A stretch of DNA of 64,000 nt from positions 124,001 through 188,000 of the forward strand of contig NZ_VZDO01000005.1 in NCBI RefSeq assembly GCF_008802405.1. Reading direction: 5' to 3'. How positions within the stretch are numbered: the first letter of the stretch is position 1; every line of letters begins with the position of its first letter. A program made the translations under genes and the position numbers. Below are positions 57,411-64,000 of the stretch, piece by piece. The stretch comes from Plantimonas leprariae (GTDB lineage: Bacteria > Pseudomonadota > Alphaproteobacteria > Rhizobiales > Rhizobiaceae). The notes below the pieces were generated by a model. It saw only the letters and a list, made by a program, of their open reading frames with translations, was not told the origin of the DNA and ran no database searches.

Positions 57411-57600
57411 TATACGAGCCGCAGCTTCTACGTCGCGCGCATCTCGACCGGCGCGGCGGAACTCGCCAGGCTCGGCGGTTGAAGCTCGTTCCCAGCATGC
57501 CGCCGGTCGAGATTTTCGTCACGACCGGCGACCGCACGGCGCTGGCCTGCCTCGTAAAGCTGCTCCGGGACCGGATCGAGCGCGCCTTCAAAGAGGACCG
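57411..57600 (+). pseudogene. Remnant of an HlyD-family type I secretion adaptor
   Basis: Two pieces in neighbouring frames together match the C-terminal part of HlyD/PrtE-type membrane-fusion proteins. In one frame: RSFYVARIS followed by AAELARLGG, ending at TGA 57482. About one base-shift later in another: LKLVPSMPPVEIFVTTGDRTALACLVK and RIERAF, the conserved C-terminal motif (LxPGMPxEVFIxTGERTA in intact proteins). No upstream domain is found. A frameshift near 57475 and loss of the 5' part make it non-functional. The 400-base gap 57240-57639 holds nothing else. Confidence 0.65.
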
Positions 57601-57639
57601 TCGGCGGGCGGACCGTCGTCCGTCCGTCGAGGCGGACCG

Positions 57640-57996
57640 TTACGGGCGAGGTCTCGCGTCGCCGTCGAAGCTGCGATGGCGCCAGAACCCGTCCCATTCC
57701 GAGGCGTCGACGTTCACGAAGGAGACGCTGTCCGCCGGCTCGTAGCCGACTTCCTCCCAGGCGCGCTCGAACGCCATTCGCCAGGACGCCGGCAGCGGCT
57801 GGTTCGTCGCGACCACCAGTTCGCCCCGGTAAGTGTAGATCTTGGCGATGGAGCGCGATGCCTCCGTCACGATGTGCCGCGTCCCGATCAAGCCGAGCGC
57901 ATAGGCGAGAACGACGCACAGGCGCTCGTCCTCGCCGCCTTCGTATCGCATGCACGGAATCTTCGTCGCGATGACGATCTGCGAAGCCTTTTCCAC
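57640..57996 (-). CDS. Hypothetical protein, 118 residues
   Basis: GTG start with GGGGAG six bases upstream. Strong G/C preference at third codon positions supports a real gene. The centre reads VVLAYALGLIGTRHIVTEASRS, a helix of mixed polarity; the C-terminus has WDGFWRHRSFDGDARPRP. No known family recognised. The 229 bases to the DUF3422 gene contain no other gene. Confidence 0.6.
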   Translation of the reverse strand: MEKASQIVIATKIPCMRYEGGEDERLCVVLAYALGLIGTRHIVTEASRSIAKIYTYRGELVVATNQPLPASWRMAFERAWEEVGYEPADSVSFVNVDASEWDGFWRHRSFDGDARPRP

Positions 57997-58225
57997 GTCG
58001 ATCTCCCCGATTTATCTGATCATCGATGCTTCCGACTGACTGGCATGGCGGCCGACGTCGCGGTGGACACGCTCGTTGGCGTCTCTCGCCGAGCGCATCG
58101 CACCGCGGCATGATCCTGGCCGACGCGATACATGGCGGCTTCAACATCAGCGGCGGCGAGACGGAAGTAAAGCCTCGAACCGGGAAGGATGCCGCCGTCC
58201 TCGCGATGCCGACGCTGCCGCCGGT

Positions 58226-59542
58226 TCAAGTCCTGTCGGCGATGCCGCCATGCGCGCGCCGCGCCTTGCGGACGAGCCACCAGATCGTGACGACCGCGAC
58301 GGGCACCGAGACCGCGGTAACGAGTTCGGGCGCGACCGCATGCCCGAAGACGCCGCCTCCCTTCGCCAGGTATCCGACGAGACCGACGACATAATAGGAT
58401 ACCGCCGCCACCGAGAGGCCCTCGACGGTCTGCTGCAGCCGAAGCTGCGCGTGGGCATGATCGTTCATCGAAGCGAGCAGATCGCGGTTCTGGTTCTCGA
58501 CCTCGACATCGACCCAGGTGCGCAGCAGGTCCGCCGCCCGCGCCAGCTTCTGGGACAGGTTGGCCTGCCGCTCCTCCACCGATCGGCAGGTGCGCATGGC
58601 CGGCGCCAGGCGTCGCTGCAGGAACGCCTGCAGTGTATCGAATCCGGACAAAGGCTGCTCGCCGAGTTCCGCCAGCCGTTCCTCCACGATGCCGTCATAG
58701 GCGCGGCTGGCCCCGAAGCGATAGAGGCTCGCGGCGGCGTCGGCTTCGAGCTCGGCGGCAAGGTCGGTCAGTTCCGACAAGAGGGTCTGGCTGTCGCGCC
58801 GCTCGGCCTCCCGTATCTCGCCCGTCAGCGTCGCCAGGCGATCCTCCATGTGGCGCGTGCGCAGCGACAGCGATTGCGCCAGGGGCAGCCCCAGCATCGC
58901 GAGCGTCCGGTAGGTTTCGAGGTCCATCACCCGCTGGCACAGCGCGCCGAGGCGTTCCGGCGAAAGGCCGCCGTCAAGAACGAGGATGCGCGTCAGGCCG
59001 TCCGCATCCTGCTGGAAATCCGTCGCCACCGTCGCGCTGCCGGCTTCCACCAGCGAGAGGCAGAGGCTGCCCGGATCGAACGAGGCGACGAGTTGCTCCG
59101 CCGCGGCCGTCCTTTCGCGCAGTTCGAGGCGGATGCCGGAGATCGCCGCGCCCGGCGGCTGGAAGCCGCTGCCGAAGGGCACGTCTCCCGGCTCGGGCCC
59201 GTCGGCATCGAGAGGCCCGATCCAGAGATAGGTCGAGAATTCGGTGTGGCGTTCCCACCGCAAGGAGCCTTTCCACCAGGGCATCGCATGCTGCCGGACG
59301 CTTCGGCCGGGCGCGGCGGCGCCGGCGAGGTGCGAAAGCTCGCGAAGCAGCGCCTCGTCCTTGGTCGACCCGGCTTCGGTCATGAACGCGATCTGGATCA
59401 GCACGCTCGGCGTTTCGAGCACCGGGTGCGGGCGCGCATGGATCTCGCCGAGCGCGGCCGACCGTTCCGGATGCGCCGCAAAGCCGAAGAGGGGGGCGAC
59501 CACCGCCTGTTCGAGATCGAACTGCGATCGCTCGTTTGGCAT
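58226..59542 (-). CDS. DUF3422 family membrane protein
   Basis: 438 residues. The N-terminal region (HPERSAALGEIHARPHPVL) is the DUF3422 hallmark. A long helical middle with coiled-coil character and two C-terminal membrane helices (about 375-395 and 403-423) complete the pattern. Function unknown. AGAGG is eight bases before the ATG. Confidence 0.88.
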   Translation of the reverse strand: MPNERSQFDLEQAVVAPLFGFAAHPERSAALGEIHARPHPVLETPSVLIQIAFMTEAGSTKDEALLRELSHLAGAAAPGRSVRQHAMPWWKGSLRWERHTEFSTYLWIGPLDADGPEPGDVPFGSGFQPPGAAISGIRLELRERTAAAEQLVASFDPGSLCLSLVEAGSATVATDFQQDADGLTRILVLDGGLSPERLGALCQRVMDLETYRTLAMLGLPLAQSLSLRTRHMEDRLATLTGEIREAERRDSQTLLSELTDLAAELEADAAASLYRFGASRAYDGIVEERLAELGEQPLSGFDTLQAFLQRRLAPAMRTCRSVEERQANLSQKLARAADLLRTWVDVEVENQNRDLLASMNDHAHAQLRLQQTVEGLSVAAVSYYVVGLVGYLAKGGGVFGHAVAPELVTAVSVPVAVVTIWWLVRKARRAHGGIADRT

Positions 59543-59741
59543 CGCCGGAACCTCTCTTAAACGGGGAGGATTCGATCCGAAGGCGATCTTCGCATCCGCC
59601 GTGCCGGATTGTCGAGACGCCTGCCCGCTGGGCGAACGGGGTGCCCGATCCGTCAGCCGCCTCGCAACGCTTGCCGCCCGGCCGGGGAACCTTGTGGTGG
59701 CCGGCCGATTAGCCGCTCATCCGTGGGTGGAGATGGAAGCC

Positions 59742-59999
59742 GTGACCAGCAGCAGCCCGCTCATCGTCCTGACGTTCTTCACGTTGCTGTCCGGTGTGAT
59801 CATCGTCGGCGCGTCCTTCGCCTATTCGCTGCGCAAGCGCGAGAATCAGGAGATCGCCAGCCGGGCGTTGCTCGGGCGCGACGACTCGGAAGTCGAATCC
59901 GACCGGACTGCCGACGGCGTGCTGCCGGATCTGCTGGCGGTCATGGTCGTCGCCCTGCTCGCAATGGCGCTTCTCGCTTCCGCCTATTTCCTGCGGTGA
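59742..59999 (+). CDS. Small two-helix membrane protein
   Basis: 85 residues from GTG 59742, with GGAG nine bases upstream; ATG 59733 is three codons earlier and possible. Two membrane helices at about residues 5-25 and 65-84 flank a charged loop. No family recognised. Strong third-position GC supports coding. Confidence 0.55.
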   Translation: MTSSSPLIVLTFFTLLSGVIIVGASFAYSLRKRENQEIASRALLGRDDSEVESDRTADGVLPDLLAVMVVALLAMALLASAYFLR

Positions 60000-60280
60000 A
60001 GCCTCTGCCGCCGACCGGCCGCAGCTATCCGTAGCCGGATTGCGGCAAGCGGAGCCGAGGCCGGGCGGCGCGCCCCTCGACGGCCCGTCGCACGCACATA
60101 TCTACTGTCGACGAAACGCCTCGAAAGCAGCCTGTCGCCACGTGGCGACAAGCGTGCAGCGAGGCGAAGGCAGCGTGCATCGCATCGAGCGGCGTTCGGC
60201 CTGTGTCGGGAAAGCATCGGAGGAATAACCCAGAGTTCAGGCTGCCGTCGCTCCGGTCAATTGGCCCGGGAGAAATCGTC
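60000..60280. other. Intergenic region upstream of DUF2189 gene
   Basis: 281 bases, no gene. It carries the perfect 18-bp palindrome at 60133-60150 described separately. No clear sigma-70 hexamers. Confidence 0.5.
60133..60150. promoter_or_regulatory. Perfect palindrome matching the PpsR/CrtJ operator
   Basis: TGTCGCCACGTGGCGACA is identical to its own reverse complement and fits TGT-N12-ACA, and the tighter TGTC-N10-GACA form known for PpsR operators. It lies 131 bases before the DUF2189 gene and about 1 kb from ppsR. PpsR tetramers usually need two such sites; I found only one here. The central CACGTG could also suit other palindrome-binding factors. Confidence 0.5.
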
Positions 60281-61072
60281 ATGGCAAAGCTTGCGGAAAA
60301 CCCGATCTCGCACCGAACGCTGACGGATGTCCACGTTCGCACGATCGGCGTCGCGGACGTCAAGGCCGCGCTTCGCGAAGGCTGGTCCGACTTCATGGAC
60401 AAGCCTTCCCACTACGCGTTCATCGTACTCATCTATCCCATCGTCGGCGTCCTGATCGGCTTGTGGACGTCCGGCAACGGCGCGCTTCCCCTGCTTTATC
60501 CACTCGTCACCGGCTTCGCGCTGCTGGGTCCGATCGCGGCGCTCGGCCTCTACGAGATCAGCCGCCGGCGCGAGAGCGGCGCCGATATGTCCTGGCGGCA
60601 CGCTTTCGACGTTCTGTCTTCGCCGCAGCTCACCTCGATCGTCGGGTTCGGCGTCGTCCTTCTCGCGGTCTTCCTGCTCTGGCTCCTGAGCGCGCAGGCC
60701 ATATACGCGCTCATCTATTCCGGGCAGGGCCAGGAGTCCCTCACGACTTTCGCGTCGGATGTCCTGACCTCGGCGCGAGGCTGGACGCTGCTCGTCGTCG
60801 GCAACATCGTTGGGCTGTTCTTCGCGATCGTCGCGCTCAGCATCAGCGTCGTGACGTTTCCGCTGCTGCTCGATCGTCCGATGACGGTCACGGCCGCGGT
60901 CGGGACGTCGCTGCGGGCGACCGCCCTCAACCCCGTGCCGATCCTGGTCTGGGGCGGCATCATCGGGGTGCTGCTCTTCGCCGGCTCGGTGCCGTTGTTC
61001 ATCGGCCTTGCGGTCGTGCTGCCCGTGCTCGGGCATGCGACCTGGCATCTCTACCGCAAGCTGGTCGAATGA
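60281..61072 (+). CDS. DUF2189 family membrane protein
   Basis: 263 residues with six membrane helices. The DUF2189 features are the N-terminal DVKAALREGWSDFMDKPSHY and the repeated two-helix units. Function unknown. ATG 60281 gives the family start. Convergent with ppsR; the palindrome upstream suggests it may belong to the ppsR regulon. Confidence 0.88.
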   Translation: MAKLAENPISHRTLTDVHVRTIGVADVKAALREGWSDFMDKPSHYAFIVLIYPIVGVLIGLWTSGNGALPLLYPLVTGFALLGPIAALGLYEISRRRESGADMSWRHAFDVLSSPQLTSIVGFGVVLLAVFLLWLLSAQAIYALIYSGQGQESLTTFASDVLTSARGWTLLVVGNIVGLFFAIVALSISVVTFPLLLDRPMTVTAAVGTSLRATALNPVPILVWGGIIGVLLFAGSVPLFIGLAVVLPVLGHATWHLYRKLVE

Positions 61073-61112
61073 GGTTGCCCGTCGACCGCGAAAGCCGCCG
61101 GCCCCAGTGCGG

Positions 61113-62513
61113 TCATTCGTCGTCGGCGATGCCGTAGCGGTTGAGCTTCAGGTACAGCGCCTGCCGGCTGAGGCCCAGCATCCGTGCCGCCGAGGCTCGG
61201 TTGTTGCCGGATAGCTTGAGCGCGGCCTCGATGCACATGCGCTCGATGACGTCGGTCGTGTCGCGGATCAAATCCTTCATCGGCATGCGGCCGACCATCT
61301 CGATGAAATCGTCCCGGAGGAGGGCGCCGCCGCCCGTGCCGCGGCCCGGGTCGCCCTCGCCCTCGAAACGGGGGCGCATGACGAGCGCATAGCCCGAGCC
61401 GGGCTCGCCGGACCGGGCGACGATCGACGTCTCGATCTCGAGGGAACGTCCGTCCACCGCCTTCAGGACGCCCGATACCATCGGCATGCGTCCGCTCGTC
61501 CGCACCCGGTCGAGGATCGAGTCGAGGTCCATGCCTTGCCACTGCAGGTAGGCGTCCAGCGGACGCCCGACGACCTGCGCGGCGAGGGGAATGCCCGCCA
61601 GCGCCAGAAACGATTCGTTGCCCCAGTTTGCCGTTCCGTCCTCGTCGATCAGCAGGATCGCCTCGGACGCGTTGCGGACGAGGTCGCCGAGACCGGCGTC
61701 CAGTGCGGCATCCGGGCCGCGGTCGGGCCTTCCGGGCGAGAGGCGGACGAGGATCAGCTTCAGGTCGTCGGCGCGGAAGAGTTCCGCGGCGAGCGACAGA
61801 CCGTCCCGACTGCCTGCGGCATCGGTCGACAGCGTGGCCGGAGCGCCCGTGGCGGCAACGCGGGCGAGCATCGCCTTCATCTCCGCCCGCTCGCCCTTCT
61901 CGAAAAGAGCCGGCAGCGCCTTGCCGACAAGGGCCGCCGGCGCCGAGCGCAGCAGCGCCGCCGCCCGAGGATTGGCGTCCCGCACCTTGCCCGTGTCGGC
62001 GTCGAGCACGACGAGGGCGTCGGAGACCGTCTCGAACAGGATCCGGTAGTGGGTTTCCGCCTGCCGCTGGCGCCGCCGGTTCCGCTCCAGCGACTGCCGA
62101 TTGTTGAGAAGGCGCGACTGGAGGCTCGCGGTCGGACGCAGGTCCCGTCCGATCAGGACGATCTCGCCGTCGCCGCCGACATGGAAGGCGGAATATTGCA
62201 GCGGCAGCGCGTCGCCGCCGCCGAGGGAGTGGCCGATCTCGTAGCCGCTCGTCGGCCGGCCCTCGCGCGCCGAAAGCAGCATGGCCTTCAGCGCGGGATG
62301 GCTGGAATGATTGACGACCTTGTCGATCCGCTTGCCCCGCCACGCGGCGATCGGCGCGGCCGAAACGTCCTGCAGGTTGTGGGAAAGATCGCCGATGACG
62401 TCGTTGGCGTCGACCACCATGGTCAGGTCGGCCGAGGCGGCGATGAGATCGGCGAGGGTCTGGCTATCGGCGGCCGGAAGCTGCAGGCGCGGCGGGGAAG
62501 GTTTCGATGCCAT
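61113..62513 (-). CDS. ppsR: PpsR/CrtJ-type photosynthesis transcriptional regulator
   Basis: 466 residues, the usual PpsR size. N-terminal region and PAS domain (about 15-130), a Q-linker-like basic helix (about 135-155), second PAS (about 155-270) and third PAS (about 275-385), then a Fis-type (HTH_8) helix-turn-helix at the end (NNRASAARMLGLSRQALYLKLNRYG). The redox-sensing cysteine of the DNA-binding domain is present (IERMCIEAALKL). PpsR represses pigment and photosystem genes under oxygen or light, binding TGT-N12-ACA pairs. ATG 62513. Neighbours tspO and a pseudoazurin gene fit a photosynthesis context, but no pigment gene is in view. Confidence 0.9.
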   Translation of the reverse strand: MASKPSPPRLQLPAADSQTLADLIAASADLTMVVDANDVIGDLSHNLQDVSAAPIAAWRGKRIDKVVNHSSHPALKAMLLSAREGRPTSGYEIGHSLGGGDALPLQYSAFHVGGDGEIVLIGRDLRPTASLQSRLLNNRQSLERNRRRQRQAETHYRILFETVSDALVVLDADTGKVRDANPRAAALLRSAPAALVGKALPALFEKGERAEMKAMLARVAATGAPATLSTDAAGSRDGLSLAAELFRADDLKLILVRLSPGRPDRGPDAALDAGLGDLVRNASEAILLIDEDGTANWGNESFLALAGIPLAAQVVGRPLDAYLQWQGMDLDSILDRVRTSGRMPMVSGVLKAVDGRSLEIETSIVARSGEPGSGYALVMRPRFEGEGDPGRGTGGGALLRDDFIEMVGRMPMKDLIRDTTDVIERMCIEAALKLSGNNRASAARMLGLSRQALYLKLNRYGIADDE

Positions 62514-62822
62514 CGGGTCGGGATAACTCGGGGGAAGCGTCTGCTCGCCGACGTTATATCGGCTCGTGCTCACCGGACACAATCGGTGCCGGAGAAAGTC
62601 GATCCGAAGGATCGCGTTCTCCACCGGCGTGCTGCCGAAGCGGTGCGTCCGGTCACCGGGACATGCGCGAGCCGCCAGCCGCCCGAGGCGCGAATATTTG
62701 CTGGCAAACGGCACGGACGGTATGGACGCCGCCGCCGGTTTGGACCTAACCTTACCCTCGCAATGCTGTGCGGCAAGGAAGCGACAAGACTTCGCAGCCG
62801 CTTCGCGACGGAGGAGGGTGCC
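62514..62822. other. Divergent intergenic region ppsR to RHH-like gene
   Basis: 309 bases between two divergent genes, therefore holding both promoters. I searched for TGT-N12-ACA and saw none. The GGAGGAGGG at its right end is the ribosome-binding site of the next gene. Confidence 0.5.
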
Positions 62823-63149
62823 GTGTGGAACAGCGAAGCATCGGGGGGTGACGGCGAGCCATGGCCCGGCGAGGGTGTTCTTCGCCGCTATTGCGTGGCC
62901 GCCTATGTGAACGACGATCTCATCGCGGCCGTAGAGGGCTGGCGAAGGGCGCACGGCATCGCCGACCAACCCGAAGCGCTCGGCGAACTGGTTCGCCTGG
63001 GTCTCATGAGCGAGGTGGCGAAGATCTATCGTCTCGTCTGCCAGGACAAGCAGCCCCGCGACAGGCCCGTCGACGCCGACGGCAAGCGCCGACGCCATCC
63101 CCGGCCGCGACGGCTGGAGCGTCAGGAACTCGGCCTCCCGGCCAACTGA
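62823..63149 (+). CDS. Ribbon-helix-helix-like small protein
   Basis: 108 residues from GTG 62823, with GAGGAGGG about four bases upstream. The centre (RYCVAAYVNDDLIAAVEGWRRAHG then EALGELVRLGL) has the strand-helix-helix layout of CopG/Arc-type DNA-binding proteins; the C-terminus is strongly basic. ATG 62763 is an upstream alternative. Divergent from ppsR, so it may be a regulator in the same circuit. Confidence 0.6.
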   Translation: MWNSEASGGDGEPWPGEGVLRRYCVAAYVNDDLIAAVEGWRRAHGIADQPEALGELVRLGLMSEVAKIYRLVCQDKQPRDRPVDADGKRRRHPRPRRLERQELGLPAN

Positions 63150-63285
63150 CGATTGGCCGATCTAGGGCCCCATTGCGGTCCGGCGGAAACACCGACAGGA
63201 GCGCGCCTATCGACATGCGCTCTTTTTTCGGCCGACCGCTCGCTTAGCTGATCGGATCGACAAGGCGGGAACGGGAGGCAGGAGC

Positions 63286-63744
63286 TTGATCGACTGGACC
63301 CTCGCCGTCTTCGGGCTCCTCGGATTCGCCGCGGCAACGAGCGGTGGCTTCTTTCGACCGGGCGAATGGTACGAACGGCTGCGCAAGCCGTCCTGGACGC
63401 CGCCGAACTGGGCCTTCGGCGCCGTGTGGTCCGTGCTCTACGTGATGATCGTGATCGCCGGGTGGCTCGTGTGGCGGAACGAGCCGGGCGGTCCGGCAGT
63501 CTGGTTGTGGGGCATCCAGCTCGTGCTCAACGCGCTCTGGTCGGCGATCTTCTTCGGCATGCGCCGGATCGATCTCGCCATGGCGGAGGTCTTGCTCCTT
63601 TGGCTGGCGATCGCGGCCTTCATCGTGGCGGCGGCCGGCATTTCCGCGACGGCCGCCATCCTGTTCGTCCCCTACCTGATCTGGGTTACGATCGCCGCTG
63701 CGCTCAACTGGGGTGTGCTCCGGATGAACGCGGCGGCGCCGTAG
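63286..63744 (+). CDS. tspO: TspO/MBR family tryptophan-rich sensory protein
   Basis: 152 residues, TTG start with GGAGGCAGGAG upstream. Five membrane helices and the family motifs WTPPNWAFGAVWSVLYVM and NALWSAIFFGMRRIDLA. TspO binds tetrapyrroles; in Rhodobacter it modulates PpsR-controlled genes. Its position beside ppsR supports such a link. Confidence 0.92.
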   Translation: MIDWTLAVFGLLGFAAATSGGFFRPGEWYERLRKPSWTPPNWAFGAVWSVLYVMIVIAGWLVWRNEPGGPAVWLWGIQLVLNALWSAIFFGMRRIDLAMAEVLLLWLAIAAFIVAAAGISATAAILFVPYLIWVTIAAALNWGVLRMNAAAP

Positions 63745-63813
63745 GCCTCGAACCGCGGAGCGCGCCCGCGGCGCCCTCCGGTTCGGCTGGGCATCGCAAG
63801 CCGCGCCGCCGCC

Positions 63814-64000
63814 TCAGTTGCTCGGGACCTCTGCGAACAGTTCGTCGAGACGCGCCTTCGCCTTCGGGGATACTTGCTTGACGGCCTTCGCCTCGGCGAG
63901 GTTCGTCGGCTTGCCCGCGACCACGAGGGCGACCATCCCCATGGAATAGTGCGGCTGGCACTTGATGCCGTAGACGCCCTCGGCGTCGACCGTCATCGTC
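63814..64000 (-). CDS. Pseudoazurin, C-terminal part (cut by right edge)
   Basis: Only the last ~61 residues are inside the window; the gene continues beyond 64000. The copper ligands Cys, His and Met are seen in GIKCQPHYSMGM, preceded by VDAEGVY, as in pseudoazurins. The C-terminus (ARLDELFAEVPSN) matches the family's two-helix tail. Pseudoazurin is a periplasmic blue-copper electron carrier, often for denitrification. It converges on tspO. Confidence 0.85.
   Translation of the reverse strand, partial: TMTVDAEGVYGIKCQPHYSMGMVALVVAGKPTNLAEAKAVKQVSPKAKARLDELFAEVPSN

Noticed and set aside
57248-57745. Intact 165-residue gene
   Set aside because: Only the last ~60 codons resemble a protein (HlyD C-terminus) and the matching upstream part is in another frame; best explained as a pseudogene.
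57428-58147. 239-residue minus-strand ORF
   Set aside because: Overlaps the 118-residue gene in a different frame; no domain and unusual composition.
62514-62822. PpsR operator in its own divergent promoter region
   Set aside because: No TGT-N12-ACA was found on either strand.
1-64000. tRNA genes, CRISPR arrays, transposases or integrases
   Set aside because: Looked for GGTTCGAATCC-type T-arms, regularly spaced direct repeats and DDE/tyrosine recombinase motifs; none were convincing.

Overview
The window is about 64 kb of high-GC DNA (locally 65-78% G+C by eye). Gene content and order point to an alphaproteobacterium, most likely in the order Hyphomicrobiales (Rhizobiales). The supporting signs are an F0 ATP synthase operon atpI-atpB-atpE-b'-b separate from F1, the histone deacetylase/xseB/dxs block, the DUF6101-ubiA pair, a DUF1344 protein and a PA0069-type radical SAM protein. 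A PpsR/CrtJ-type regulator next to tspO and a pseudoazurin gene suggests a present or past photosynthetic (aerobic anoxygenic) lifestyle. No bch, puf or crt gene is visible here.

Layout. 1-8.4 kb: TPR membrane protein, der, a SleB-type cell wall hydrolase, the F0 operon, then rnhB and the radical SAM gene on the minus strand. 8.5-16 kb: a small glycosyltransferase-like protein; the minus-strand set polyprenyl synthetase, TPR lipoprotein-like protein, ispE and moaB; DUF2007; a tRNA/rRNA methyltransferase; an S49 peptidase. 16-22 kb: glyQ and glyS, separated by a zinc metallopeptidase and a manganese catalase. glyS carries a striking low-GC internal tract. 22-30.5 kb: GH25 lysozyme, a candidate small RNA, Sua5, D-2-hydroxyacid dehydrogenase, DUF6101, ubiA, purD and an FAH-family hydrolase. 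30.5-38.2 kb: DedA, 23S rRNA/tRNA uracil methyltransferase, dxs, xseB, deacetylase, aroC, DUF1344 and a hydroxypyruvate-isomerase-like protein.

38.4-53.6 kb is an accessory surface-polysaccharide region. It holds two glycosyltransferases, a pyruvyl transferase, a GH10 glycanase, two SGNH hydrolases, two acyltransferases, an O-antigen-ligase/polymerase of lower GC, and a 1049-residue polysaccharide lyase with a C-terminus like type I secretion substrates. No initiating glycosyltransferase, flippase or chain-length regulator is in the window, so the locus is either incomplete here or works with genes elsewhere.

53.6-60 kb holds DUF1206, an epoxide hydrolase, a MarR regulator with an upstream palindrome, a single-domain response regulator, a frameshifted remnant of an HlyD-type secretion adaptor, DUF3422 and small hypothetical genes. 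60-64 kb holds a DUF2189 membrane protein with a perfect TGTC-N10-GACA palindrome upstream (the PpsR-type site), ppsR, a ribbon-helix-helix-like protein, tspO and the 3' part of a pseudoazurin gene that runs off the right edge. I found no tRNA, rRNA, CRISPR array, transposase or integrase.
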